From: an uncultured Eubacteriales bacterium
Lineage (GTDB): Bacteria > Bacillota > Clostridia > Peptostreptococcales > Anaerovoracaceae
Assembly: GCA_902766185.1 (NCBI GenBank)
Contig: CACXCQ010000241.1
Span: 1 to 12,872 of the forward strand
Direction: 5' to 3'
DNA: 12,872 bases
The position numbers were made by a program, and so were the translations under genes. Under the pieces are notes generated by a model that did not search any database, had not been told where the DNA came from, and saw nothing but the letters and a program-made list of their open reading frames with translations. The first letter of the stretch is position 1. Each line of letters starts with the position of its first letter. Shown piece by piece: positions 1 to 6,873 of this stretch.

Positions 1-236
1 ACGATCAGGAATCCGTCCCGGCTGCGGAACAGAGAACGATCGGAGGGGAACATCATCGTGATCACGAGGCCCACCCCGGTGGTGACCGGCGCGCAGATCC
101 GAAATGCGTCGACAACGACCTCTTCTCTGATCACCTCAGCATAGATCCATGGAATAAGCATGGAAATGCCGATGATCAGGATGATGGTTCCCAGTATTCT
201 GATAAGTGCGCTGTAATTGCCTTTTCTCGAAGTCAT
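1..236 (-). CDS. Second TrkH-like potassium transporter subunit (5' part only)
   Basis: This is the beginning of a second TrkH-family ion-conducting membrane subunit, cut by the left window edge after about 78 codons. The frame opens with MTSRKGNYSALIRILG, followed by a hydrophobic helix (ILGTIILIIGISMLIPWIYA), a short charged loop, a second hydrophobic segment (ICAPVTTGVGLVITMMF), a basic loop and DGFLIV. The complete TrkH next door has the same order of elements and also DGFLIV at residues 71-76, which is why I call this a paralogue. The start is ATG at 234-236, preceded by GGAAGG at 7 to 8 nt spacing. It lies 55 nt downstream of the trkH stop on the same strand with no terminator visible between them, so co-transcription is likely. 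The selectivity filters lie outside the window, so whether it is intact or conducts K+ or Na+ cannot be judged. Confidence 0.8.
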   Translation of the reverse strand, partial: MTSRKGNYSALIRILGTIILIIGISMLIPWIYAEVIREEVVVDAFRICAPVTTGVGLVITMMFPSDRSLFRSRDGFLI

Positions 237-291
237 CGAAAATACCTTCCGGGTAACTACTCAAATCTGTTTCGTGCCGCGCATCCTCTCG

Positions 292-1755
292 TCAGCGGCT
301 CCAGGTCCAGTACTTTGGCATGATCAGAATCACGATAGCGTATATTTCCAGCCGCCCGCCGATCATCAGCAGGGACAGCAAAAGCTTCGACAGGGGTCCG
401 AATGAAGCGAAGGAGCTTCCCATCCCCAGCTGGCTGAAGGCGTGCCCCGTATTGCAAAGGCAGGCGATAGACGCGTTAAAGGCCTGGGACAGGGAAACAT
501 CGCCAAACGTCAGCAGGAAAGTTCCTGTGAACAGTGCCGTCAGATACAGGAAGGGCATAGTTGCCGTTCCGGAGACCGTATCCGAGCCCAGCCCCTGTCT
601 GTCCATCTTCACCGTCTCAAAAAAGTTTGCGTGGAGTCTGGTCGAGATCCCGTGGCGCACCAGTTTCAGCAGGATGCTGACCCGGGCCATCTTGATCCCG
701 CCTCCGGCGGAGGCAGTGCAGGCGCCGCAGAACATCAGGATCAGAAGCGTGGTCTGGGCGATCTGGGGCCATATCCCGTAATTCGTGCTGCAGAATCCCG
801 TGGTGCTCAGGAAGGACGCGCTCTGGAAAAACCCGTGGACAAAGCATTTCTCCGGGGCCAGCCCGTTGTCCTGAAGGAGCAGCGCGATGCTGATCAGCAG
901 GGTGGAGCCGCCCAGAAAGATGCCGTACATCCGGATCTCCGAGCTTCGCAGGAAGCTACGCAGGCCGTTCTTCGGCCGGTGCAGGAGCAGATGATAATTG
1001 ACTCCTCCGGCGACCATGAACAGGCCGATGATCAGGGGAATGGCTGCCCCCTGGAAATGGGCGATTCCCTCGTTATAGCGGGAGAAGCCGCCGGTGCTCA
1101 CCGTGGACATGCTGTGGATCAGGCCGTTGAACAGAGTCATTCCGCTGCACCACAGAAGAATAGTCTCCAGAAGAGTCAGCCCGGTGTAGATCGCAATGAT
1201 CGTCCGGATGCTGTCGATCATTCGGGGAGAGACCTCTTCGATAACAGGCCCGTAGTTGTCCGGTGTATTGAGACGCTGGCCGTTCAGCCCGAGTGCGGGC
1301 ATCAGCGTGATGGCGAGAAGCAATATCCCGACTCCGCCGAGCCAGCAGGTCATGCAGCGCCAGAAAAGGATGCCGTAGGGCAAATGCGGGATATCCTCCA
1401 GTACCGTGGCTCCCGTAGTGGTAAAGCCGGATACGGACTCGAACAGCGCCGAGGGGATGCTGGTGATGGTGCCGGTGATGATATAGGGAAGAGCGCCCGC
1501 GACAGACATCAGTATCCACATCAGGGTGACGATGAGAAATCCGTCTCCCAGGTGGAGCTTGCTGGTCCTGTGCCGGACCACCCTGCGGCTGATAACGCCG
1601 GTGGCAAAAAGAAGAATGCCCAGCCAGAGAAAGCAAAAGCCCTCCTCCCACTGTCCTCTGAGGCAGGAGACGATGAATGTCAGCACCATAGCCGGTCCCA
1701 GGACCATGAGCATGATCCCGCAGATCCTGATGACAGAACATACGACGTGGTTCAT
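292..1755 (-). CDS. trkH: Potassium uptake protein TrkH (channel subunit)
   Basis: This 487-residue integral membrane protein is the ion-conducting subunit of a Trk/Ktr-type K+ uptake system, working with the cytoplasmic TrkA. The four-fold MPM repeat is visible through its filter motifs: TTTGA (112-116), STGGF (220-224), STTGF (317-321) and NTGHA (435-439). The length matches the family (about 480 residues), and the GGRLEIY signature near the C terminus (466-472) is typical of TrkH. SASAGGG-like sequence (TASAGGGIK, 347-355) is also present before a basic loop. In the fourth filter the residue after the glycine is His, where Pro or Leu is common. The ATG at 1753-1755 lies 4 nt past the trkA stop and its AGGTGA ribosome binding site overlaps that stop, so translational coupling to trkA is expected. 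The downstream neighbour is a second TrkH-like gene. Family assignment is very secure; K+ versus Na+ selectivity is inferred from the family. Confidence 0.96.
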   Translation of the reverse strand: MNHVVCSVIRICGIMLMVLGPAMVLTFIVSCLRGQWEEGFCFLWLGILLFATGVISRRVVRHRTSKLHLGDGFLIVTLMWILMSVAGALPYIITGTITSIPSALFESVSGFTTTGATVLEDIPHLPYGILFWRCMTCWLGGVGILLLAITLMPALGLNGQRLNTPDNYGPVIEEVSPRMIDSIRTIIAIYTGLTLLETILLWCSGMTLFNGLIHSMSTVSTGGFSRYNEGIAHFQGAAIPLIIGLFMVAGGVNYHLLLHRPKNGLRSFLRSSEIRMYGIFLGGSTLLISIALLLQDNGLAPEKCFVHGFFQSASFLSTTGFCSTNYGIWPQIAQTTLLILMFCGACTASAGGGIKMARVSILLKLVRHGISTRLHANFFETVKMDRQGLGSDTVSGTATMPFLYLTALFTGTFLLTFGDVSLSQAFNASIACLCNTGHAFSQLGMGSSFASFGPLSKLLLSLLMIGGRLEIYAIVILIMPKYWTWSR

Positions 1756-1759
1756 GGCG

Positions 1760-3133
1760 TCACCTGCGGAAAAGATGATGGAGTTTGCTGTTGTCCTTCA
1801 GCAGTTTTTCCATGCTGGAGATATCGCTGATGAGGCTGAGCATGATCACCCGGTCGTTTTCCTCGATGACTGTTTCACCGGTGGGGATGATCACATCCTG
1901 ACCCCGGTGGATGGCTGCGATGATGATGCTCTTGGGCAGATGCAGGTCCTTAAGCGGTACGCCGACGAATTCCATATGGGAACCGGCGATGACTTCCATG
2001 ATCTCTGCCTGGCCCTGAATGAGCTGGGAGGAGAGGACCTTTTTCTTGCCCTGCACCAGTCGGACGACCGTGCTGGTGGTGATGTCCAGAGGATTCAGCA
2101 CCATGTCGATGCCCAGAGCGGAGATGATATCCGTGTAACTGGAACGGCTGACCTTGGCGATAACGTCCTCGATACCCCGCTGCTTCGCCGTCAGGGCCAG
2201 CAGGAGGTTGTCCTCGTCAAATCCGGTGGCGGTGACCACAGCGTCCATGGAATCCATGTTTTCCTCTTCCAGAAGATTCATGTCCGCTGCGTTTCCCCGC
2301 AGGACCATGACATCGTCCAGATGGGTGGCCAGATAGTAGCACCGTTCCTTGTTCTGCTCGATGATCTTCACCGCGGCGCCGAACTCGGACAGCATCTTGG
2401 CCAGATAGAATCCCGTCTTGCCGCCGCCCATGATCATGACCTTCTGCAGATCCGTGTATTTCCCGCGCTCGTGCACCTTCTTGCTCAGCTGCTGGATAGG
2501 TTCCTTTTCGCCCACCACGTAGAGGAAATCACCCGCCTTGATGGAATCCTCGCCATGGGGGATGATGACCTTGCCGTTGCGGGAAATGCCCACCACCAGC
2601 ATGCCCGGCAGCACATCGCAGAATTCCGGGATGCTCAGGTTGATCAGTTCCTTGTATTTGTTCACATGGAATTCCAGCAGCGAGATCTTGCCGCTGGAGA
2701 ATATCCCGTTACTCAGGGTATACTTCTCCGCGAGATACTTGTAGATCTCCACGGTGATCCCAAGGTCGGGATTGACGATATAGTCGATGTCCATGTGATC
2801 TTTGATGAATTCCAGCTGCTGCATGTGCTCCGGATCCCTGACCCGTGCGATGACCTTCTCGCAGCCCAGCTTTTTCGCAAAGGATGCGATGACGATATTG
2901 GTCTCGTCATTCTTCGTCGTGGTGATCAGAAAGCCATAGGAAGATATGCCCATGGATCTTAAGGCGGAGATCTCCTTGGCGTTGGCATTGACCGTCATAA
3001 CGTCCATCTGGGCGCTGACCCGCTGCAGCTTGTGTTCGTCTGTATCGATGACCGTCACCGCGTTGTCTCCGTCCAGAAGAGCTTTCGCGATGTTGGTTCC
3101 CAGTTTTCCTGCTCCGACAATAGCAACTTTCAT
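1760..3133 (-). CDS. trkA: Trk potassium system regulatory subunit TrkA (tandem RCK)
   Basis: This 457-residue cytoplasmic protein is the nucleotide-binding gating subunit that associates with TrkH. It has two RCK halves in tandem: Rossmann domain 1 (1-125) with GAGKLG at 7-12 and the acidic strand end VID at 28-30, TrkA_C domain 1 (about 140-220), Rossmann domain 2 (about 229-350) with GGGKTG at 236-241 and EQN at 259-261, and TrkA_C domain 2 (about 368-447). Length and architecture match E. coli TrkA (458 residues) rather than the single-RCK KtrA. I start it at ATG 3131-3133 because MKVAIVGAGKLG is the canonical N terminus. An in-frame ATG nine codons upstream (3158-3160) lacks a ribosome binding site, and the GGGAGG lies between the two, though its spacing to the chosen start is long (about 14 nt). 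It is the first gene of the operon, transcribed from the promoter at 3176-3203. Confidence 0.95.
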   Translation of the reverse strand: MKVAIVGAGKLGTNIAKALLDGDNAVTVIDTDEHKLQRVSAQMDVMTVNANAKEISALRSMGISSYGFLITTTKNDETNIVIASFAKKLGCEKVIARVRDPEHMQQLEFIKDHMDIDYIVNPDLGITVEIYKYLAEKYTLSNGIFSSGKISLLEFHVNKYKELINLSIPEFCDVLPGMLVVGISRNGKVIIPHGEDSIKAGDFLYVVGEKEPIQQLSKKVHERGKYTDLQKVMIMGGGKTGFYLAKMLSEFGAAVKIIEQNKERCYYLATHLDDVMVLRGNAADMNLLEEENMDSMDAVVTATGFDEDNLLLALTAKQRGIEDVIAKVSRSSYTDIISALGIDMVLNPLDITTSTVVRLVQGKKKVLSSQLIQGQAEIMEVIAGSHMEFVGVPLKDLHLPKSIIIAAIHRGQDVIIPTGETVIEENDRVIMLSLISDISSMEKLLKDNSKLHHLFRR

Positions 3134-3175
3134 TTCAGTTATCTGTCCCTCCCTGAACATGCTAAAATCTAATCC

Positions 3176-3203
3176 ATTTTATCACTTCCAGAAATATAAT
3201 CAA
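3176..3203 (-). promoter_or_regulatory. Predicted sigma-A promoter of the trkA-trkH operon
   Basis: On the minus strand there is a -35 box TTGATT (3198-3203), a 16-nt spacer, and a -10 box TAAAAT (3176-3181), preceded by TGA, which makes an extended -10. The predicted transcription start is near 3169, giving a leader of about 36 nt before the chosen trkA start. The in-frame ATG at 3158-3160 would lie only about 10 nt into this transcript without a Shine-Dalgarno sequence, which supports the internal start. Confidence 0.65.
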
Positions 3204-3273
3204 GGGGAGATGACGGGCGGTTCGCATAAGGTTTTTGTAGCCATGGGACCTGCTTTTGCAGTATACTGGTGGT

Positions 3274-3296
3274 GCCGCGGTCTCGGGCATCGCGGC
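3274..3296 (+). promoter_or_regulatory. GC-rich stem-loop next to the ribosome binding site of the hydrolase gene
   Basis: GCCGCG (3274-3279) and CGCGGC (3291-3296) form a perfect 6-bp stem with an 11-nt loop. The stem ends directly against the Shine-Dalgarno GGAGGAG (3297-3303) of the following gene. A TATACT hexamer (3262-3267) could be a -10 box that would place the mRNA start at the base of this stem, but its -35 is poor (TTGTAG with 21-nt spacing), so the promoter is doubtful. The stem could affect ribosome access or mRNA stability. No T-run follows, so it is not a terminator. Confidence 0.4.
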
Positions 3297-3307
3297 GGAG
3301 GAGAAAT

Positions 3308-3910
3308 ATGGAGATCAAACGGTTTATCGGCGGGATCCTGGAGGCCAACGGCTATGTGGTCAGCGACCCGGAAAGCGGGGAGTGCATGATCATCGATCCG
3401 GGCTACCGGCCGAAGGTATTCATACAGCATGTGAAGAAACAGGAACTCATCCCCCGGGGGATCCTGCTCACCCATCACCACAGCGACCACACCGGGGCGG
3501 CGGAGCAGGTGCGCAAAGCCCTGGACTGTCCTGTGCTGATCCACCGGGCGGACGCTGACCGCTACGGCGAATGGGTGGATGTCCTTCTGGAGGGCGGCGA
3601 GGGCCTGAAGCTGGGCGAAGAGCGTTTTCAGGTCCTGCATACTCCGGGACACACGAGGGGAAGCGTCTGCTACATGTTTCGCAAAAGCAGGTGCTGCTTT
3701 ACCGGGGATTTCGTGTTCAACGTCGATCTGGGCAGAACGGACCTGGATGACGGCTCCGAAGAGGAGATGCGCAGAAGCATTCTGGAGACGGCGGACCGCT
3801 GGGCGGGAGACATCCGGATCTATCCGGGGCATGGAGATGACTGCACCATGAAGACCGTGCGCAGGATCAATCAGGAATTTATCGACATCGTGGCCGCGGC
3901 GAAGCGGTAA
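3308..3910 (+). CDS. Metallo-beta-lactamase-fold hydrolase, glyoxalase II-like
   Basis: This is a 200-residue soluble hydrolase of the metallo-beta-lactamase superfamily, in the glyoxalase-II-like group often annotated as hydroxyacylglutathione hydrolase. All metal-binding motifs are present: THHHSDH at 55-61 (H56, H58, D60, H61), the GHT histidine H115, the bridging aspartate D134 in FTGDF, and H175 in YPGHGD. It lacks the extra C-terminal helical region that binds glutathione in full glyoxalase II (about 250 residues), so the real substrate is probably another thioester or a small ester and cannot be read from sequence. The start at ATG 3308 has GGAGGAG at ideal spacing; an upstream in-frame start at 3269 would add an Arg-rich, non-conserved tail and lie over the leader stem-loop. 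It is followed after 24 nt by a HAD phosphatase gene, probably on the same transcript, and is divergent from trkA. Confidence 0.92.
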   Translation: MEIKRFIGGILEANGYVVSDPESGECMIIDPGYRPKVFIQHVKKQELIPRGILLTHHHSDHTGAAEQVRKALDCPVLIHRADADRYGEWVDVLLEGGEGLKLGEERFQVLHTPGHTRGSVCYMFRKSRCCFTGDFVFNVDLGRTDLDDGSEEEMRRSILETADRWAGDIRIYPGHGDDCTMKTVRRINQEFIDIVAAAKR

Positions 3911-3934
3911 AAGGGAAATCGGAAGAGGTGCTTT

Positions 3935-4765
3935 ATGGCAATCAAACTGGTGGCGCTGGATCTGGACGGCACCACGATCAATAACAATAGAGAAATCAGC
4001 CGACGAAACAGAGAGGCCATGACCAAAGCGGCGGAGCAGGGCGTGAATATCGTCATCGCCACGGGAAGGCCTCTGGATGCCCTCCCGAAGGATGTGTTTG
4101 AGATCGAAGCGATCCGCTACGCCCTGACCTCCAACGGCGCCTCCATCACCGACATCCGGGAGAACACCACGTTCTACGAGAACTGCATTCCCCGCGAGGC
4201 GGTGCACGCGGCGGTGGATCTGCTGCGGCAGTACGACTATGTGCTGGAGACCTTTGTGGGCGGGACGGCTTACATCGAAGAATGGTATTACCGGCAGGTG
4301 GAGGAGACCAGGGAGTGCTTCCGGGATGTGGAGTACATTCTGAAGACACGCAACCCGGTGAACGATCTCTATGCCTTCATGCTGGAACACGATACGCGGC
4401 TGGAGAACATCAACGTCAACTTTGAGAACCTGGATGAAAAGCCCGCTATGTATGAGAAGCTGCTGAAGCTTCCTCAGGCGACCATCACCAGCTCCTTCGA
4501 CCACAATCTGGAGATCGGCGGCGCAACCACCAGCAAAGCCCAGGCTTTGCGTCAGATGGGAAGCCTTCTTGGCATCAGCCGGGACGAGATGATGGCGGTG
4601 GGGGACAGCCCCAATGACATGGCCATGCTGCGGGAAGCGGGGACGGCCGTGGCGGTGGGAAACGCCAAGGATGAGGTGAAGGCCATCGCCGATTACATCG
4701 CTCCGTCGAACCACGAGGACGGGGTGGCGGATGCCATCGAAAAACTGGTGCTGAACCAGATCTGA
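3935..4765 (+). CDS. Cof-type HAD-IIB family phosphatase
   Basis: This is a 276-residue haloacid-dehalogenase superfamily phosphatase of the Cof/IIB type, which usually hydrolyses sugar phosphates, flavin mononucleotide or similar small phosphate esters in the cytoplasm. Motif I is DLDGT (9-13) with nucleophile D9 and acid/base D11; motif II is ATGRP (42-46); motif III uses K201 after the TTS turn; motif IV is GDSPND (223-228) with metal ligands D224 and D228. The residues between motifs II and III (roughly 85-195) form the variable IIB cap that sets substrate choice. SNGA at 67-70 is also typical of the family. The length matches Cof proteins (about 270 residues). The start has AGAGGTG (3924-3930) upstream. 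It is the second gene after the hydrolase and its transcript should end at the hairpin at 4802-4853. Fold and activity class are secure; the substrate is unknown. Confidence 0.93.
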   Translation: MAIKLVALDLDGTTINNNREISRRNREAMTKAAEQGVNIVIATGRPLDALPKDVFEIEAIRYALTSNGASITDIRENTTFYENCIPREAVHAAVDLLRQYDYVLETFVGGTAYIEEWYYRQVEETRECFRDVEYILKTRNPVNDLYAFMLEHDTRLENINVNFENLDEKPAMYEKLLKLPQATITSSFDHNLEIGGATTSKAQALRQMGSLLGISRDEMMAVGDSPNDMAMLREAGTAVAVGNAKDEVKAIADYIAPSNHEDGVADAIEKLVLNQI

Positions 4766-4801
4766 CCCAAGGAGAGAAGGAAAGAAACGACGCCTGTACA
4801 G

Positions 4802-4853
4802 CGGCTGGGACCAGCGGGAACAATATGTTCCTGCCGGCTCCGGCCGTTTTTTT
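4802..4853 (+). terminator. Strong intrinsic terminator after the HAD gene
   Basis: Two 20-nt arms (4802-4821 and 4827-4846) pair at 18 of 20 positions, counting three G-T wobbles, around the 5-nt loop AATAT, and are followed at once by seven T (4847-4853). The two mismatches are both A-C. It starts 36 nt after the HAD stop codon. It separates the hydrolase-phosphatase unit from the promoter of the yraN-comM-dprA cluster. Confidence 0.88.
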
Positions 4854-4854
4854 A

Positions 4855-4893
4855 TTGACAGGAAGGAAATGGAAAATACATTCTTGACAGGAA
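4855..4893 (+). repeat. Direct repeat TTGACAGGAA, two copies 29 nt apart
   Basis: The 10-mer TTGACAGGAA occurs at 4855-4864 and 4884-4893. The second copy contains the -35 box of the yraN promoter. The first has no -10 box at usable distance (17 nt on is ACATTC). The 29-nt spacing is close to three helical turns, so the pair could be a protein-binding site, but a decayed second promoter is as likely. Confidence 0.5.
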
Positions 4894-4912
4894 ATATATT
4901 CCAAAGTATAAT
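4884..4912 (+). promoter_or_regulatory. Perfect consensus sigma-A promoter for yraN-comM-dprA
   Basis: TTGACA (4884-4889), a 17-nt spacer and TATAAT (4907-4912) match the housekeeping consensus exactly. The surroundings are AT-rich compared with the flanking genes. The expected transcript start is near 4919, leaving a leader of about 64 nt before yraN. A near-palindrome, GGAAATATATTCC (4890-4902), fills most of the spacer and could be an operator. Confidence 0.88.
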
Positions 4913-4982
4913 ATTCCATAAATTGGTTATATAGCAAGATAAAGGGAATGAGAACTGGGCAAGAAAGGGAGCATCAAGGGGA

Positions 4983-5321
4983 ATGGACAGACGGGAACTG
5001 GGGGCGATCGGAGAGAACATGGCGGCGGAGCTTCTGCGGAGCAAGGGGTACGTGATCCTGCGGAGAAACTACCGGTGCAGCGCGGGGGAGATCGACATCA
5101 TCGCGGAGCGGTATGGGGAACTGTGCTTTGTGGAGGTGAAGACGAGGCAGGGCTTCGCCTACGGGAGACCATGTGAGGCGGTGACGGCGGAGAAGAAGAA
5201 GCACATCCGGCGGGCGGCGCAGGAGTACATCGAGGAGATGAAGGCGCAGGGGTATGTCCCCAGAAGGGTGGATTACCAGATCATCGAGATCATCGCGGAG
5301 CATCACGTCCGCGCGTTTTAA
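4983..5321 (+). CDS. yraN: UPF0102 / YraN family protein (endonuclease-like fold)
   Basis: This 112-residue soluble protein belongs to UPF0102 (YraN), whose members have a restriction-endonuclease-like fold; their cellular role is not firmly known, though they sit with DNA-processing genes. Family motifs are in order: LGAIGENMAAELLRSKGY (6-23), LRRNYR (26-31), GEIDII (35-40) and FVEVKTR (49-55), then P..AV...K (63-73). The putative metal-binding core is E36, D38, E51 and K53. The length is normal (110-130). The start at ATG 4983 is supported by the family N terminus and by AAAGGGAG about 11 nt upstream. The closer AAGGGG is only one base away and probably too close. comM begins 22 nt downstream, and both are served by the consensus promoter. 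In many Bacillota an RNase HII gene precedes this gene; here it does not. Confidence 0.92.
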   Translation: MDRRELGAIGENMAAELLRSKGYVILRRNYRCSAGEIDIIAERYGELCFVEVKTRQGFAYGRPCEAVTAEKKKHIRRAAQEYIEEMKAQGYVPRRVDYQIIEIIAEHHVRAF

Positions 5322-5343
5322 GAAGGAAGGGAGAGGAGAAAGC

Positions 5344-6873
5344 ATGCTGATCAAAATCAGAACGGCCACGCTTTCCGGGGTGGAAGGCTATCCGGTCACC
5401 GTGGAAACGGATCTGCGGCACGGGATGCCGGAGTTTTCGGTGGTGGGGCTTGCGGACACCACCATCCGGGAGTCCTGCAAGAGGATCCGTCCGGCCATCA
5501 TGAACAGCGGGTATTCCTTCCCCAATGAGCGGATCACGGTGAATCTGGTGCCTGCCGACAAGCCGAAGGAGGGCAGCCACTTCGATCTGCCCATCGCCGT
5601 CAGCATCATCCTGCTGATGGAGGGCGTGGAGATCGGCGGAGAGACGGCCCTTCTGGGGGAGGTCTCCCTGGACGGAACGGTGAATCCCGTGCGGGGAGTG
5701 CTGCCTCTGGTGATCGCGCTCCGTTCTGCCGGGGTCAGGGAGATCATCGTCCCCGCAGACAACGCCGAGGAAGCTTCCGTGCTGCAGGATGTCCGGATCC
5801 TTCCGGTGAGGACCCTCAGGCAGGCGGCGGATCATCTGATCGACGGGGAGGAGCTGGACATATATAGTGGAAACAAACCGGTCAGAAAGACCAGCGGGAG
5901 CCTCGACTTCCGCCAGGTGATCGGCCAGGAAACGGCCAAGCGGGCGATGGTGATCGGCGCGGCGGGAAATCACGGCATGTTGATGATGGGGAGTCCGGGC
6001 TGTGGCAAGACCATGCTGGCCAGACGCCTGCCCACCATCCTTCCTCCGCTGACCGATGAGGAGAAGCTGGAGATCATGGGGATATACAGTGTGGCAGGAA
6101 TGCTCCCGAAGAATGCCCCGATTATCGAGGAGAGACCTTTTCGCAGTCCGCACCACTCCATCACCATGACCGGTCTGATCGGCGGCGGAGCCCGCCCCCG
6201 CCCAGGGGAGCTTTCCCTGGCGCACCGGGGCGTTCTGTTTCTGGATGAGCTGGGGGAATTCGACAGCCGTGTCATCGATGCTCTGCGGCAGCCGGTGGAG
6301 GATGGGTTCGTCCGGATCGTCAGAAGACAGGAAGAAGTGGTCTTTCCTGCCCAGGTCACGGTGGTGGTGGCCTCGAATCCCTGCAAGTGCGGACACCTGT
6401 GGGATAAGCGGAGGATGTGCACCTGTTCAGCCAGGGAATTGGAAGCTCATCGCAGGAAGCTGGCCGGACCCTTCTCGGATCGCATCGACATGCACATCCG
6501 GATGATGCCGGTGGAGCAGGAGGACCTCTTCGGTGCTGCCAAAAGGCAGAGCGGGGCGGACTCGGAAGAAATGCGCCTGCTGGCAGGCCGAGCCATCGAA
6601 ATACAGAGGGAACGGTATCGGGGAACGGAATACGCATCCAACGGAACGCTGGACGCGGCGGGCGTGCAGAAGTACTGCCGGCTCAGTGAGCCCTGCACGA
6701 AGATGATGAAGCAGGCCTTTGACCGTATGGGCCTGTCCATGCGGGGGTACCACAAGATCCTGAAGATCGCAAGAACCATAGCTGATCTTGAGGGGAGCGC
6801 GGAGATCCGGGAACTGCATTTGGCAGAGGCGCTGGCCTACAGGATCTCCCCCCGGGAGGAGAAACGAACATGA
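5344..6873 (+). CDS. comM: ComM/YifB family AAA+ ATPase (Mg chelatase-like)
   Basis: This 509-residue cytoplasmic ATPase is of the YifB/ComM type. ComM in Vibrio and Acinetobacter is a hexameric helicase that promotes branch migration during natural transformation; the role in Bacillota is less clear. An N-terminal Lon-protease-like (ChlI) domain spans about 1-170 (including HGMPEFSVVGL, 26-36). The AAA+ module follows with Walker A GSPGCGKT (216-223), FRSPHHS (266-272) and Walker B VLFLDE (297-302), a cysteine-rich insert with C347, C349, C359 and C361 that may bind zinc, and a C-terminal Mg-chelatase domain (about 410-503; SMRGYHKILKIARTIADL at 465-482). The length matches the family (about 500-510). 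I start at ATG 5344 because MLIKIRTATLSGVEG is the family N terminus and GGAGAGGAG lies upstream; an upstream in-frame start lies inside yraN. The stop overlaps dprA by 4 nt. Confidence 0.95.
   Translation: MLIKIRTATLSGVEGYPVTVETDLRHGMPEFSVVGLADTTIRESCKRIRPAIMNSGYSFPNERITVNLVPADKPKEGSHFDLPIAVSIILLMEGVEIGGETALLGEVSLDGTVNPVRGVLPLVIALRSAGVREIIVPADNAEEASVLQDVRILPVRTLRQAADHLIDGEELDIYSGNKPVRKTSGSLDFRQVIGQETAKRAMVIGAAGNHGMLMMGSPGCGKTMLARRLPTILPPLTDEEKLEIMGIYSVAGMLPKNAPIIEERPFRSPHHSITMTGLIGGGARPRPGELSLAHRGVLFLDELGEFDSRVIDALRQPVEDGFVRIVRRQEEVVFPAQVTVVVASNPCKCGHLWDKRRMCTCSARELEAHRRKLAGPFSDRIDMHIRMMPVEQEDLFGAAKRQSGADSEEMRLLAGRAIEIQRERYRGTEYASNGTLDAAGVQKYCRLSEPCTKMMKQAFDRMGLSMRGYHKILKIARTIADLEGSAEIRELHLAEALAYRISPREEKRT

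Noticed and set aside
442..2962. Long plus-strand open frames (442-1830 and 1526-2962) opposite trkH and trkA
   Set aside because: The translations are rich in His, Gln, Asp, Arg and Gly with no recognisable motifs, which is the usual shadow of GC-rich codon use on the other strand. The opposite strand encodes well-conserved TrkH and TrkA.
3268..3300. T-box riboswitch upstream of the hydrolase
   Set aside because: Only a degenerate core is present. There is no Stem I with specifier loop, no terminator, and the following gene is not amino-acid related. Kept only as a low-interest leader observation.
4802..4830. T-box core (TGGGACC) within the terminator at 4802-4853
   Set aside because: Only 36 nt separate it from the HAD stop codon, so no upstream leader structure can exist, and the bases are fully used by the terminator stem.
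3200..5044. Minus-strand open frame of about 614 codons across the hydrolase and HAD genes
   Set aside because: It runs through a strong terminator and a consensus promoter, has biased His/Arg/Pro composition, and lies opposite two genes with intact catalytic motifs.
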